NCBI RefSeq assembly: GCF_014198605.1
Contig: NZ_JACIHU010000003.1
DNA length: 64,000 nt
Source: Rhizobium etli_C
GTDB lineage: Bacteria; Pseudomonadota; Alphaproteobacteria; Rhizobiales; Rhizobiaceae
Reading direction: 5' to 3' (one strand)
Shown: piece after piece, positions 17,263 to 29,465 of the stretch
Layout: each line of letters starts with the position of its first letter
Position numbering within the stretch: position 1 is the stretch's first letter
Program-made: the position numbers and the translations under genes
Notes under the pieces: model-generated
The model's database searches: none
What the model was told of the DNA's origin: nothing
The model's input: only the letters and a program-made list of their open reading frames with translations

Positions 17263-17676
17263 TTAAAGCAAATCCTGCAGCATCGGGATGAGCGGTTCGT
17301 CGGCCGGTGGCATCGGGTAATCCCGCAGAGCCCCCGCACGCACCCATTTCAGCGCCTGCCCCTCGCGGCCCTGTGCAATGCCTTCATAGCGCCGGCATAT
17401 ATAAAGCGGCATCAGGAGATGGAACGTCTCGTAGGAATGGCTGGCGAAAGTCAGCGGCGCGAGGCAGGCGATCTTCGTCTTGATGCCGAGCTCTTCCTCG
17501 AGCTCGCGCACCAGCGTCTCCTCCGGCGTCTCGCCGGGCTCGACCTTGCCGCCGGGAAACTCCCAGAGCCCGGCCAGCGATTTTCCCTCGGGACGCTGTG
17601 CCAATAGAATACGCCCATCGGCATCGATCAGCGCGCAGGCGGCGACCAGCAATATCTTCCGGCCTGCCTCGCTCAT
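17263..17676 (-). CDS. mutT: (Deoxy)nucleoside triphosphate pyrophosphohydrolase, MutT/Nudix type
   Basis: The 137-residue protein carries the complete Nudix box: G-x5-E-x7-REUxEE-x2-GU, seen as GGKVEPGETPEETLVRELEE (within residues 41-64). MutT enzymes remove oxidised 8-oxo-dGTP from the nucleotide pool and so prevent transversions. Its start overlaps the stop of the GNAT gene by four bases (ATGA), so the two are translationally coupled behind argJ. This argJ-GNAT-mutT order is one I associate with Rhizobiaceae. Confidence 0.92.
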   Translation of the reverse strand: MSEAGRKILLVAACALIDADGRILLAQRPEGKSLAGLWEFPGGKVEPGETPEETLVRELEEELGIKTKIACLAPLTFASHSYETFHLLMPLYICRRYEGIAQGREGQALKWVRAGALRDYPMPPADEPLIPMLQDLL

Positions 17677-18479
17677 CGCGTCTCCCGCTGCCAGTAGCAA
17701 TAGTGATAGGCGTCGCGAAACCCGAGGCGCTCATAAAGTGCGATCGCCGGGCGGTTGGAAAGCTTTACCTGCAGCCAGGCCGATCGGGCACTGCGCATGC
17801 GGGCCCAGCGCAGCGCCGAAGTCAGGATTTCGGTGCCCAGTCCTTCGCGCCGCCGCGTTTCGCAGACCGAAAGCGACATGATGCCGGCAAGATCGTTGTC
17901 CTGGACGCAGAGCACGGTCGCGAGCGGTCCCTCTGCCGCATTTTCGATCATGAAGAGGCCCGACGGCGGCTTGATCGCGGAAATGATTTCGGCAAGCGCC
18001 GGCTTCAAGCTCAGCGGCGCCCTCTCGACCGTCAGATTGGCATCGACGAAACGGCCGACGTCATGGGTCGGCAGATGATCGAGCGTATCCGGCAGTGCAG
18101 CCTCGGCGAGATCGCAGGTCATCACCACGGTCTCGTCAAATCGCGTCCAGTTCTGGGCGCTGAGAAGCTCGATCAGCACCGGCGACGCCAGCGGCGTCTG
18201 CCGGACGACGGCGGCGCGGCCATAGGCCTCGAACTTGCGGCTCGCCTTTTCCAGGCGGATCTCGACGTCGCGATGGTCCGAGGGATCGAGCGGCACGATG
18301 GAATTCAGCCGATTGGACGGGTGGCCGGCCGTCAACCGGACCTGCCAGCTGCCGTCATATTGCACGGATGCCGCCGGCCAGGCGCGAAAACCGACAGCCT
18401 CCAGCCTGCGGACCAGCGGCAAATTCTGCGAGGAAATAGATGCCTGCTCCAACGAACGATCAGCTCCGATAGTCGCCAT
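17673..18479 (-). CDS. GNAT family N-acetyltransferase
   Basis: The protein (268 residues from ATG 18479) has a C-terminal GNAT fold with the acetyl-CoA loop near ETRRREGLGTEILTSAL and the family-like ending ALYERLGFRDAYHYCYW. The N-terminal half is a diverged domain of about 110 residues, so it may be a tandem GNAT. The substrate is unknown. It overlaps argJ by 20 bases and mutT by 4, and thus belongs to their operon. Confidence 0.87.
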   Translation of the reverse strand: MATIGADRSLEQASISSQNLPLVRRLEAVGFRAWPAASVQYDGSWQVRLTAGHPSNRLNSIVPLDPSDHRDVEIRLEKASRKFEAYGRAAVVRQTPLASPVLIELLSAQNWTRFDETVVMTCDLAEAALPDTLDHLPTHDVGRFVDANLTVERAPLSLKPALAEIISAIKPPSGLFMIENAAEGPLATVLCVQDNDLAGIMSLSVCETRRREGLGTEILTSALRWARMRSARSAWLQVKLSNRPAIALYERLGFRDAYHYCYWQRETR

Positions 18480-19701
18480 TGATCGCAACATATTCCTTGG
18501 TGAGGTCGCAGGTCCAGACGGTTGCCGAACCAGAGCCGAGGCCGATATCGACTTTGACGGGGATATCCTGCGCCTTCATCACATTCGAGGCGGCCTCCTC
18601 GGAATAATCGGGATCACGTTCGCCGTTGACCGCGACCCTGACGTCGCCGAACCAGATGGCCAGCCGGTCGCGGTCGGCCATCTCGCCGGATTTGCCGACG
18701 GCCATGACGATCCGGCCCCAATTGGCGTCTTCGCCGGCGGCCGCCGTCTTGACCAGCGGCGAATTGGCAATCGACAGCGCGATACGCTTGGCGGCGGCAT
18801 CGCTCTCGGCACCCGTCACCGTGATCTCGAGCATCTTGGTGGCGCCCTCGCCGTCACGCACCACCTGCAGCGACAGATCCTTCAGCACTTCGTTGAGAGC
18901 GGCGCGGAAGGCGGCAAGCCGGGGATCGTCGGCGCGTTCGATGCGGGCCTGGCCGTCTTCGGCCGCCGCACCCGTCGCAAACAGCATCAGCGTGTCGGAC
19001 GTGGAGGTGTCACTGTCGACGGTCATGGAGTTGAAGGTCGGGCCGACGCCGTCCGACAGCAGCACCTGCAGCGCGGCCGGCGCGATGTCGGCATCGGTGA
19101 CGACGAAGGAGAGCATTGTCGCCATATCGGGCGCAATCATGCCGGCACCCTTGGCGATACCGTTGATCGTCACGGCAACTCCGCCGATTTCGGCGCTGCG
19201 GGTCGAAACCTTCGGATAGGTGTCGGTCGTCATGATCGCCTTGGCGGCTTCGAACCAGAAATCGCTGGTGGCCTCGGCCTGCATCTTATCCAGGACGCCC
19301 GAGAATTTGGTGGCATCGAGCGGTTCGCCGATGACGCCGGTCGAGGCCAGGTAGACCTCGTTCTCGCCGCAGCCGACGGCGGCGGCCGCCGATTTCGCCG
19401 TCAGCGCGGTCGCCTGGCGGCCCTTCATGCCGGTAAAGGCATTGGCATTGCCGGAATTGACGACGACGGCCCGGGCGCTGCCATGGGGCAGGTTGGCGCG
19501 GCAAAAATCGACCGGCGCCGACGGGCACTTCGAACGGGTAAAGACGCCCGCGACGGCGGCCGGCTTGTCGAAGACCATCATCAGCACGTCGGTACGGTTC
19601 TTGTACTTGATGCCGGCGGACGCCGTCGCCATGCGCACGCCGCGCAGCGAAGGCATCTGGACGAAGGATTTCGGTGCGAGCGGAGAAACGGAACCGGACA
19701 T
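18460..19701 (-). CDS. argJ: Bifunctional ornithine acetyltransferase / N-acetylglutamate synthase
   Basis: ArgJ transfers acetyl from N-acetylornithine to glutamate, making ornithine and recycling the acetyl group in arginine synthesis; in bifunctional forms it also makes acetylglutamate from acetyl-CoA. The 413-residue protein contains the self-cleavage site MIAPDMATMLSFV: the precursor is cut before the Thr of ATML, which becomes the catalytic nucleophile. The start at 19701 (MSGSVSPLAPKSFV) is chosen over an upstream open frame that has no ArgJ similarity. Confidence 0.95.
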   Translation of the reverse strand: MSGSVSPLAPKSFVQMPSLRGVRMATASAGIKYKNRTDVLMMVFDKPAAVAGVFTRSKCPSAPVDFCRANLPHGSARAVVVNSGNANAFTGMKGRQATALTAKSAAAAVGCGENEVYLASTGVIGEPLDATKFSGVLDKMQAEATSDFWFEAAKAIMTTDTYPKVSTRSAEIGGVAVTINGIAKGAGMIAPDMATMLSFVVTDADIAPAALQVLLSDGVGPTFNSMTVDSDTSTSDTLMLFATGAAAEDGQARIERADDPRLAAFRAALNEVLKDLSLQVVRDGEGATKMLEITVTGAESDAAAKRIALSIANSPLVKTAAAGEDANWGRIVMAVGKSGEMADRDRLAIWFGDVRVAVNGERDPDYSEEAASNVMKAQDIPVKVDIGLGSGSATVWTCDLTKEYVAINGDYRS

Positions 19702-19783
19702 GATGAAACCTGCCAATGAGCATTTCCCGGCGAAATGGACACCGGCTCGCCGTCCGGAAATGCGACAACAACAACGATAAGGA

Positions 19784-19806
19784 AGGGCCCGGAAGAACCG
19801 GGCCCT
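19784..19806 (-). terminator. Hairpin terminator after the parvulin gene
   Basis: Perfect 9-bp arms AGGGCCCGG and CCGGGCCCT around a 5-base loop lie 10 bases after the parvulin stop codon and before argJ. Read on the minus strand the stem is followed by TTCCTTATC, a weak T-tract. Confidence 0.65.
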
Positions 19807-19816
19807 GATGCGGATA

Positions 19817-20698
19817 TTACTGCTTCGGCGCCGGCTGGGCAGGCTCGCTGCCCGGTTCCGGCTGCTTGTTGGCCTGATCATAACCCTTGCGCAGCGTCTC
19901 GTCCGTGATCTCGATCTTGGCGGACGTCTTGGCCTGGTTGAGGAGGGCAAGATACTTGTCGCGCATGACGAGCTGACGAACCTGATCCTGCACCTGATCG
20001 AAGGGCGGCGGCGGAGCATCGCGCTTGTCCTCGACCTTGATGACATGATAGCCGAAATCGGTCTTCACAGGGGTCTTGGAATAGGCGCCCTTCTCGAGAG
20101 TGAAGGCTGCGTCCTCGAATTCCTTAACCATGCGGCCGCGCGAGAAATAGCCGAGATCGCCGCCTTCCGACTTGTTCGGATCGGTGGATTTTTCCTTGGC
20201 GAGTTCGGCGAAATCCTTGCCGGCGTCGAGCTGCTTGATGATCTCCTTGGCTTCGTCCTCGGTCTTGACGAGGATATGGCGGGCGTGGACTTCCTCCTGC
20301 TTCGGCAGGGCAGCGACTTCCTTGTCGTAGCGCGCCTTGATTTCTTCGGGCGTCACGGTGTCGACGACATGCTTCTTGAAATAGGCGTTATGCAGCTCGC
20401 GATCGGAGAGATACTGCATGCGCTTCTTGAATTCTTCGGTCTGGTCGAGCTTTTCGGTGATGGCGTCGGCAGCGAGCAGCTTCACGTCGATGGCGGCGGA
20501 GAGAGCTGCGACCTTCTTCTGGTCGTCGGGAAGCTGCGCCAGCTGCGGATCGAGATTGGCGACGGCAAGATCGAGTTCCGACTGGTGGATCTCCAGATTG
20601 CCGACCTTGGCGACGACGGCGTCCTCTGCATGGGCCGGAGCCTGGAATGCAACGAAAGTTGCAAACGCCAGCAGGGCGAATTTATTGGTGCTCAACAT
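19817..20698 (-). CDS. Periplasmic peptidyl-prolyl isomerase, parvulin type
   Basis: The protein (293 residues from the ATG at 20698) has a signal peptide (KFALLAFATFVAFQAPAHAE) and so acts in the periplasm or at the outer membrane. A central parvulin domain begins at the conserved block VHARHILVKTEDEAKEII (near residue 132) and contains GGDLGYFSRGRMVKEF and TDFGYHVIKV. The architecture resembles SurA/PrsA-like chaperones that help fold outer-membrane proteins. The C-terminus is Gln/Pro/Glu-rich. A second in-frame ATG lies at 20713. It is divergent from secA, another part of the export pathway. Confidence 0.9.
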   Translation of the reverse strand: MLSTNKFALLAFATFVAFQAPAHAEDAVVAKVGNLEIHQSELDLAVANLDPQLAQLPDDQKKVAALSAAIDVKLLAADAITEKLDQTEEFKKRMQYLSDRELHNAYFKKHVVDTVTPEEIKARYDKEVAALPKQEEVHARHILVKTEDEAKEIIKQLDAGKDFAELAKEKSTDPNKSEGGDLGYFSRGRMVKEFEDAAFTLEKGAYSKTPVKTDFGYHVIKVEDKRDAPPPPFDQVQDQVRQLVMRDKYLALLNQAKTSAKIEITDETLRKGYDQANKQPEPGSEPAQPAPKQ

Positions 20699-20801
20699 CA
20701 AATAACCCTTCACAGTTTCATCGCCGGCGTCAGCATCGCCTATTCCAGCTCAAAATAGCCATCAACACCGGATTGTGGCCTTTCTGTATCCGCCAAATCC
20801 G

Positions 20802-20830
20802 TTGACATCATTCGACCCCCCTCTTATCTG
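20802..20830 (+). promoter_or_regulatory. Sigma-70 promoter of secA
   Basis: TTGACA at 20802-20807 and TATCTG at 20825-20830 are separated by exactly 17 bases, in the gap between the divergent parvulin gene and secA. The -35 is perfect and the -10 matches four of six. Transcription would start about 107 bases before the secA ATG. Confidence 0.7.
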
Positions 20831-20944
20831 TCACGCAACCTCGCGTCCAGAACAGTTTCCGGGCGTTTCAAGGCGTGCGCCTGATTTTCGGCTGGGCCGC
20901 GGACAAGAAACGTCGCGGATGAATATTGAGAAAGGACCAGTCAC

Positions 20945-23659
<2,715 letters not shown>

Positions 23660-23679
23660 GCCAAATACGACAAATCTGA

Positions 23680-23703
23680 AAATGCCGCCTTCGGGCGGCA
23701 TTT
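23680..23703 (+). terminator. Intrinsic terminator of secA
   Basis: A perfect 10-bp stem AAATGCCGCC/GGCGGCATTT with a stable TTCG tetraloop sits 20 bases after the secA stop, followed by TGCTTTT. Confidence 0.9.
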
Positions 23704-23836
23704 GCTTTTCTGCGGCAAGGCATGGCAGCTCGAACTCCAGGTCCGCGGCCAGGGCCGTTCCGGAACCGTTTCTTAACCCTGCTCTGTCAAGACTTCGGGG
23801 ACGATTTGCCTGACCTCAGAGTTTTGCGTGTTCATC

Positions 23837-25252
23837 ATGGCGGTCATAGAAACAGCGGAGAAGATGCTGCCGGCGGGCCTGCGCCCGGTCGGCGGCCGAA
23901 CGCTGCGCATGCTTGCGGCCGTCCTGACCGAAGGCGGCGAGAAGGCCGCCGCCCAGCGCATGGCGCTGACAGCCTTTTCGATCCGCATCCTCAGCGCCGC
24001 ACTTGCTTTCGTCTCCCAGATCGTGCTCGCCCGGCTGATGGGCGAATATGAATACGGCATCTTCGTTTTCGTCTGGGTGCTGGTCGTCGTCTTCGGCGAC
24101 CTCTCCTGCCTTGGCTTCCACACCGCGATCATCCGCTTTCTGCCGCAGTACAAGGCGGCGGGCGCTTTCGAGGAAATCCGCGGCCTGACGGGTACGGCGC
24201 GCATCTTCGCGCTGCTCTCCGGCACGGGGATGCTTGCCGCCGGCATGCTCGGGCTGCATTTCTTCGGGGATATGATCGAGCCCTACTATCTCGTCCCGGT
24301 CTTCCTCGGCCTGTTTGCCATGCCGATGATCGCGCTGGGTGATATTCTGGAAGGCACCTCGCGGGCGAACCACTGGCCGGTGATGGCGCTGGGCCCGGTC
24401 TATATTATCCGGCCGATCCTCATCATCGCCTGCATGCTGATCGCGATTGCGACGGGCGCGGAGCATACGGCCGTCACCGCCATGCAGGCGGCGCTCGTGG
24501 CCACCTTCGTCACTGCACTCGGCCAATATGGCGCGACGCTTTACCGCCTCCGCCGGCATTATGACGACGGCCCGCGCAAGGTCGATTTTCTCGCCTGGCT
24601 CAGTGTCGCCTTCCCGATCTTCCTGATCGAGGGCGTCAGCTTCCTGCTGACCAATTCCGACGTCGTCGTCGTCGGCATCTTCCTCGAGCCGCACGACGTC
24701 GCCATCTATTTCGCCGCCGCCAAGACCATGGCGCTGGTGCATTTCATCAATTTCTCGGTCAAGGCCGCTTCCGGCCCGCGTTTTTCCTCGATCATTGCCG
24801 AAGGCGACCATGCCCAGCTGGCGAGCGCCGCCACCGATGCCGCCCGCTGGACCTTCTGGCCGGCGCTCGGCGTCGGTCTTGGCGTTCTCGCGGCCGGCCA
24901 CCTGCTGCTGTCGCTGTTCGGCGGCGCCTTCACCGCGGGTTATCTGGTCATGGCGATCCTGCTTGCCGGCATCCTCGCCAAATCGCTGGTCGGCCCGGCC
25001 GAAACGCTGCTGATGATGGCCGGCAAGCAGAATCTCTGCGTTGCGCTCTATGCCGGCGCATTGGCCGCCAATGTCGGTCTCAACCTCGCTTTGATCCCGC
25101 ATTACGGCATCGAAGGCACCGCGATTGCCACCGCCTCGGCCATGGCGGTCGAGGCCGTTCTTCTGCATGTTGCCGTGCGCCGCACGCTCGGCATCGTCCT
25201 CTTCGCCTTCGCCAGCCCCTCCGCCGCAACGCCAGAAATGAGAGTTCGATAG
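23837..25252 (+). CDS. Polysaccharide / oligosaccharide flippase (Wzx-MOP family)
   Basis: The 471-residue protein (ATG 23837; an alternative at 23828) is strongly hydrophobic with about 12-14 predicted membrane helices, beginning near residues 50-75 (FSIRILSAALAFVSQIVLAR). This is the layout of the MOP exporters that flip undecaprenyl-linked sugars across the inner membrane. Which polysaccharide is handled is unknown. Its stop is directly followed by the start of the acyltransferase gene at 25253 (TAG ATG), so the two are almost certainly co-translated. Confidence 0.85.
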   Translation: MAVIETAEKMLPAGLRPVGGRTLRMLAAVLTEGGEKAAAQRMALTAFSIRILSAALAFVSQIVLARLMGEYEYGIFVFVWVLVVVFGDLSCLGFHTAIIRFLPQYKAAGAFEEIRGLTGTARIFALLSGTGMLAAGMLGLHFFGDMIEPYYLVPVFLGLFAMPMIALGDILEGTSRANHWPVMALGPVYIIRPILIIACMLIAIATGAEHTAVTAMQAALVATFVTALGQYGATLYRLRRHYDDGPRKVDFLAWLSVAFPIFLIEGVSFLLTNSDVVVVGIFLEPHDVAIYFAAAKTMALVHFINFSVKAASGPRFSSIIAEGDHAQLASAATDAARWTFWPALGVGLGVLAAGHLLLSLFGGAFTAGYLVMAILLAGILAKSLVGPAETLLMMAGKQNLCVALYAGALAANVGLNLALIPHYGIEGTAIATASAMAVEAVLLHVAVRRTLGIVLFAFASPSAATPEMRVR

Positions 25253-26530
25253 ATGGTGCGTCCGCCCCCCGTCACCGAAAGCACCGACAGCATCACCAAC
25301 CGCATGATCCATGATCTCGCGTCGCTGCATTTTGAGGCACCGCAGGCCGAGGCCCGTGCCGAGATCGGCCGGCCCGGACGCGAACTTTGCCTCTATCCCG
25401 GCAAGCTCGGCTACGAACTTCAGGATGAGCTCGACTTCCTCTCCAACCGGGCGATGGAGCCGAACGTCTTTTTCTCCGGCCGCTTCCTCGCGCCCGCCAT
25501 GCCGCGGCTCGAAGACAGGCAGGTGAATTTCGCCCTGATCCGCGACCACAATGCCGGCCGCAGCCGCATGCGTTTCCTGCTGCCGTTTTCGGTCGACAAG
25601 CCGGGCTTTGCCGTCGGTCCCTCGATCATCCGCGGCTGGTCGAACAGCTTCGGCCCGCTCGGCACGCCGCTCGTCGACAGCGAGGATGCGGCCGAAACCC
25701 TCGACAATCTCTTCGAGGGGCTGACCGTTCCTGATCTCAACCTGCCGGGCACCCTGGTCCTGCCCGATCTGAGATTGAACGGTATTTTCGTGCGCATGCT
25801 CAAGGCCGTGGCGCTCGGCCGCAATCTGCCGCTCACCGTGACCAATCCCTATCTGCGCCCGATGCTGCAGAGCGAGGAAGAGGCGCCTGCCTATCTCGGC
25901 AAAACCATCTCCTCCTCGCATATGCGCGAGATGCGCCGCCAGTGGCGTCAGCTGGAAGAACTCGGAACGGCGGTCTATGCCGTCGCCCGCCAGCCGCGCG
26001 AAATCCACGTCCGCTTCGAAGAATTCCTGGCGATGGAGGCCGGCGGCTGGAAGGGCAAGCGGCGGAGCGCCCTCGTCACCGACCGCTATCATACCGCCTT
26101 CGCCCGCGAGGCCGTGTCGAACCTTGCCGCCGTCGATGCCGTGCGCATTCACACGATCGACCTCAACGGCAAGGCGATCGCCGCCATCGTGGTGTTGATG
26201 ATGGGCGGCGAGGCCTATACCTGGAAGACGGCCTATAACGAAAACTATGCCCGCTATTCCCCGGGCAAGCTTTTGATGAGCGAACTCACCGAATGGCATC
26301 TCGACGACGCCAATATCGTCCGCTCCGATTCCTGCGCTGTCTCCGACCACCCGATCATGAGCCGCTTCTGGCAGGAGCGCGAGGAGATGGGAACCCTGGT
26401 GATCGGCCTGACGCAGAATGGCGACCGCGACATGCGCCAGGTCGCCGCCCAACTCCACATGTACCGCAGCACCCGCAACATGGCGAAGATGCTGCGCGAA
26501 AAGATCATGTCGCTCGCCGGCCGGGGCTAA
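25253..26530 (+). CDS. GNAT-fold acyltransferase of the CelD/BcsL type
   Basis: The 425-residue protein has a Pfam-style Acetyltransf_6 (CelD/BcsL) domain in its second half, about residues 200-370, with the block AAIVVLMMGGEAYTWKTAYN and the ending PIMSRFWQEREEMGTLVI. Relatives modify exopolysaccharides such as cellulose, often by acetylation. The first 190 residues are a less conserved region. Because it starts immediately after the flippase stop, a role in modifying the polysaccharide that the flippase exports is likely, but that is inference. Its stop overlaps the convergent acyl-CoA synthetase stop by four bases. Confidence 0.8.
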   Translation: MVRPPPVTESTDSITNRMIHDLASLHFEAPQAEARAEIGRPGRELCLYPGKLGYELQDELDFLSNRAMEPNVFFSGRFLAPAMPRLEDRQVNFALIRDHNAGRSRMRFLLPFSVDKPGFAVGPSIIRGWSNSFGPLGTPLVDSEDAAETLDNLFEGLTVPDLNLPGTLVLPDLRLNGIFVRMLKAVALGRNLPLTVTNPYLRPMLQSEEEAPAYLGKTISSSHMREMRRQWRQLEELGTAVYAVARQPREIHVRFEEFLAMEAGGWKGKRRSALVTDRYHTAFAREAVSNLAAVDAVRIHTIDLNGKAIAAIVVLMMGGEAYTWKTAYNENYARYSPGKLLMSELTEWHLDDANIVRSDSCAVSDHPIMSRFWQEREEMGTLVIGLTQNGDRDMRQVAAQLHMYRSTRNMAKMLREKIMSLAGRG

Positions 26531-28155
26531 CCTTCCGTCGCAGCTTTCTCTCGCAGCAGCCGGCGGATCACCTTGCCCGTGGTCGTCAGCGGCAATGATT
26601 CGACGAATTCCACCTCGCGCGGATATTCGTGCATCGAAAGCCGCATCTTCACCCAGTCCCGGATATCGGCGGCCAGCGCCTCGCTCGGCGAATGGCCCGG
26701 CGCCAGCACGATATAGGCTTTGACGATCTCGGTGCGCATGGCATCGGGCTTGCCGACGGCGGCGGCAAGCTGCACCGCGGGATGACCGATCAGGCAATCC
26801 TCGATTTCCGCCGGGCCGATGCGATATCCGGATGAGGTGATGACGTCGTCGTCACGGCCCTCGAAGGTGATATAGCCGTCCGCATCCTGCCGGCCGATAT
26901 CGCCGGTGAGCAGCCAGCCCTTGGCGAATTTTCGCGTCGTCGCCGCCGTATCGTTCCAATAGCCGAGGAACATGACGGGATCGGGACTGGCGATGGCGAT
27001 CTGGCCCGGCTCGCCCGCCGGCAATTCGTCGCCGGCCTCACTGACGATCGCGACGCGGTGCCCCGGCACCGCCCGGCCGATGGCGCCCACTTTGGTGACG
27101 CCGTGGGCAGCGGCAGACGAGAGCACGAAATTGCATTCCGTCTGGCCGTAGAATTCGTTGACGGTGATGCCGAGCGTGCGCCGCGCCCATTCATAGGTCT
27201 CGCGGCCGAGCGCCTCCCCGGCAGAGCCGATCGTGCGCAGCACCAGATCATATTTCGAGCGAGGATCGGGAACCGAGCGCATCAGCCTCAGCGCCGTCGG
27301 CGGGATGAAGGCATTGCGCACATCCATCTCCGCCATGATCCGATAGGCCATGTCGGCATCGAATTTCTGCGCCGGCGACGAGACGACGGGAACCCCGAGC
27401 AGAAGGCTCGGCAGCAGCGCATTGAGCAGACCTCCCGCCCAGGCCCAGTCGGACGGGGTCCAGACCTTGTCGCCCACCTTTGGAAAACCCTCATGGGCGA
27501 ACTGCATGCCGGGAATATGGCCGGGCAAAACACGGTGACCATGCAACGCGCCTTTCGGCGGCCCTGTTGTGCCCGAGGTGAAGATCATCAGCGCCGGATC
27601 GTCGGGCGTTGTCTTCTCTCCTTCGAAGACCGGCGCATAGGATACGATGAGATCGGCAAAGGCGAGAGCGTCCGGAGCGCCATCAACGCTGATCACATGG
27701 CGCAGTTCCGGCAGACGATCGCGGATTTGCCGGATACGATCGAGGCCGAAATCATTGGTGACGATTGCCGCCGCACCCGAAATCCTCAGCCGATATTCCA
27801 GCGCCTCGACGCCGAACAGCAACGCCAGCGGCAAGGCGATCGCGCCCATCTTATAGATCGCGACATGCGCAACCACGGTCTCGAAGGACTGCGGCATCAG
27901 CAGAGCGACGCGATCGCCGCGCTTGATACCGAGCGATGCCAGCGCATTGGCGAACATGGAAGAGCTGCCGGAAAGCTCGCCATAGGTCAGCGAAAGATGG
28001 TCGCCGTCCGGACTGAAATGTTCGAGACAGACACGCTCCGGATCTCTCGCCGCCCAATCGTCGCTGACGGCGCGGCCGATATTGAAGTCTTCCGGAATCC
28101 GCCAGGAGAAATCACGATAGAGATCGTCGTAACGATCATGGGAGGGCAGTCGCAT
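26527..28155 (-). CDS. Acyl-CoA synthetase (AMP-forming)
   Basis: The 542-residue enzyme belongs to the ANL superfamily: it activates a carboxylate to the acyl-AMP and then to the CoA ester. The AMP-binding loop MIFTSGTTGPPKGALHG lies near residue 192; GQTECNFVLSSA and the C-terminal catalytic LTTTGKVIRRLL are present. The sequence is closest in look to medium-chain or acetyl-CoA-like synthetases; the substrate cannot be given. It is convergent with the acyltransferase gene and divergent from the aldo/keto reductase gene. Confidence 0.88.
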   Translation of the reverse strand: MRLPSHDRYDDLYRDFSWRIPEDFNIGRAVSDDWAARDPERVCLEHFSPDGDHLSLTYGELSGSSSMFANALASLGIKRGDRVALLMPQSFETVVAHVAIYKMGAIALPLALLFGVEALEYRLRISGAAAIVTNDFGLDRIRQIRDRLPELRHVISVDGAPDALAFADLIVSYAPVFEGEKTTPDDPALMIFTSGTTGPPKGALHGHRVLPGHIPGMQFAHEGFPKVGDKVWTPSDWAWAGGLLNALLPSLLLGVPVVSSPAQKFDADMAYRIMAEMDVRNAFIPPTALRLMRSVPDPRSKYDLVLRTIGSAGEALGRETYEWARRTLGITVNEFYGQTECNFVLSSAAAHGVTKVGAIGRAVPGHRVAIVSEAGDELPAGEPGQIAIASPDPVMFLGYWNDTAATTRKFAKGWLLTGDIGRQDADGYITFEGRDDDVITSSGYRIGPAEIEDCLIGHPAVQLAAAVGKPDAMRTEIVKAYIVLAPGHSPSEALAADIRDWVKMRLSMHEYPREVEFVESLPLTTTGKVIRRLLREKAATEG

Positions 28156-28355
28156 AGTCTGGCTTCCGGTGAAATGCTGCAGCAGCTAACACCTTGCGGC
28201 GCGGATGTGCAAGCCGGCGACAGAACCGGCGGCCCCATCACGCATCATTGTACGCATCGCCGCGCCGATTCCGCCTGCGCCTCCCTGCGACTTTGACGGT
28301 TTCGCACTAGATCATGAAACGCCGTACGGGGTGTCTCAATTCACGGAGTCGTTTC

Positions 28356-29336
28356 ATGGAATATGTCAAATTTGGAAAGACCGGTCTCGAAGTGTCGAAA
28401 ATCTGCCTGGGCTGCATGACCTTCGGCGATCCGGGCCGCGGCAATCATGCCTGGAGCCTGCGCGAAGAGGAAAGCCGGACGATGATCAGGCAGGCGATCG
28501 ACCTCGGCATCAATTTTCTCGACACCGCCAACACCTATTCGAACGGTTCCTCGGAGGAGATCGTCGGGCGCGCCATCAAGGACTTCGCCAAGCGCGAGGA
28601 TATCGTGCTGGCGACCAAGGTGTTCAACCGCATGCGGCCGGGTCCGAATGGCGCCGGCCTGTCACGCAAGGCGATCCTCGACGAGATCGACAATAGTCTT
28701 CGCCGTCTCGGCACCGACTATGTCGACCTCTACCAGATCCACCGTTTCGACTACACGACGCCGGTCGAGGAAACGCTGGAAGCGCTGCATGACGTCGTCA
28801 AAGCGGGCAAGGCGCGTTATATCGGCGCCTCGTCGATGTATGCCTGGCAATTCGCCAAGGCGCTTTACGTCTCCCGGCTGAACGGCTGGACGGAATTCGT
28901 CAGCATGCAGAACCATCTGAACCTGCTCTACCGCGAGGAGGAGCGCGAAATGCTACCGCTCTGCGAAGACCAGAAGATCGCCGTCATCCCCTGGAGCCCG
29001 CTCGCCCGCGGCCGCCTGACCCGTGACTGGGACGAGACGACGGCGCGCAGCGAGACCGACGAATTCGGCAAGACGCTCTACACGCAATCGATCGATGCCG
29101 ACCGCAGGATCGTCGAGGCGGTGGCCGACATCGCCAGCGCCCGCGGCATTTCCCGCGCCCAGGTCGCCACCGCCTGGATCCTGCAGAAGAGCGTCGTGAC
29201 CGCACCGATCATCGGCGCGTCCAAACCGAACCACCTGACGGACGCCGTCGCTTCGCTCACGGTCAAGCTCACTGCCGAGGAAATCGCCGTATTGGAAGCA
29301 CCCTATATTCCGCATGCCGTCGCCGGCTTCAAATAG
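28356..29336 (+). CDS. Aldo/keto reductase
   Basis: The 326-residue protein is an NADPH-dependent TIM-barrel oxidoreductase. It shows the family signature GINFLDTANTYSNGSSEEIV with the catalytic Asp and Tyr, and VDLYQIHRFD with the catalytic His; it resembles the YajO/Tas-type group. The ATG at 28356 is preferred to 28314 because it follows a GGAG and begins the family sequence MEYVKFGKTGLEVSKI. Confidence 0.9.
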   Translation: MEYVKFGKTGLEVSKICLGCMTFGDPGRGNHAWSLREEESRTMIRQAIDLGINFLDTANTYSNGSSEEIVGRAIKDFAKREDIVLATKVFNRMRPGPNGAGLSRKAILDEIDNSLRRLGTDYVDLYQIHRFDYTTPVEETLEALHDVVKAGKARYIGASSMYAWQFAKALYVSRLNGWTEFVSMQNHLNLLYREEEREMLPLCEDQKIAVIPWSPLARGRLTRDWDETTARSETDEFGKTLYTQSIDADRRIVEAVADIASARGISRAQVATAWILQKSVVTAPIIGASKPNHLTDAVASLTVKLTAEEIAVLEAPYIPHAVAGFK

Positions 29337-29370
29337 CCGCATCCCTCTTCTCAGTGGCCTCATAAAGGCA

Positions 29371-29398
29371 GATCCTCTCCCGACCGCGGGAGAGGATC
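29371..29398. repeat. Perfect 12-bp palindrome after the aldo/keto reductase gene
   Basis: Arms GATCCTCTCCCG and CGGGAGAGGATC surround ACCG. It lies 34 bases downstream of the stop, with no T-tract, so it could be a terminator or a small dispersed palindrome. Confidence 0.5.
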
Positions 29399-29465
29399 GG
29401 GATACGGCACACGCCGGTCACAGTTCCGTCCAGCGCTTGCCTGAAATATCGAGGAATCGTCCGTC

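Noticed and set aside
18235..19719. Plus-strand frame opposite argJ
   Set aside because: Gly/Arg/His-rich, no domain; argJ is certain by its self-cleavage site.
23816..26797. Near-1000-residue open frame antisense to the flippase and acyltransferase genes
   Set aside because: It is repetitive in charged residues, without domains, and conflicts with two genes that are well supported.
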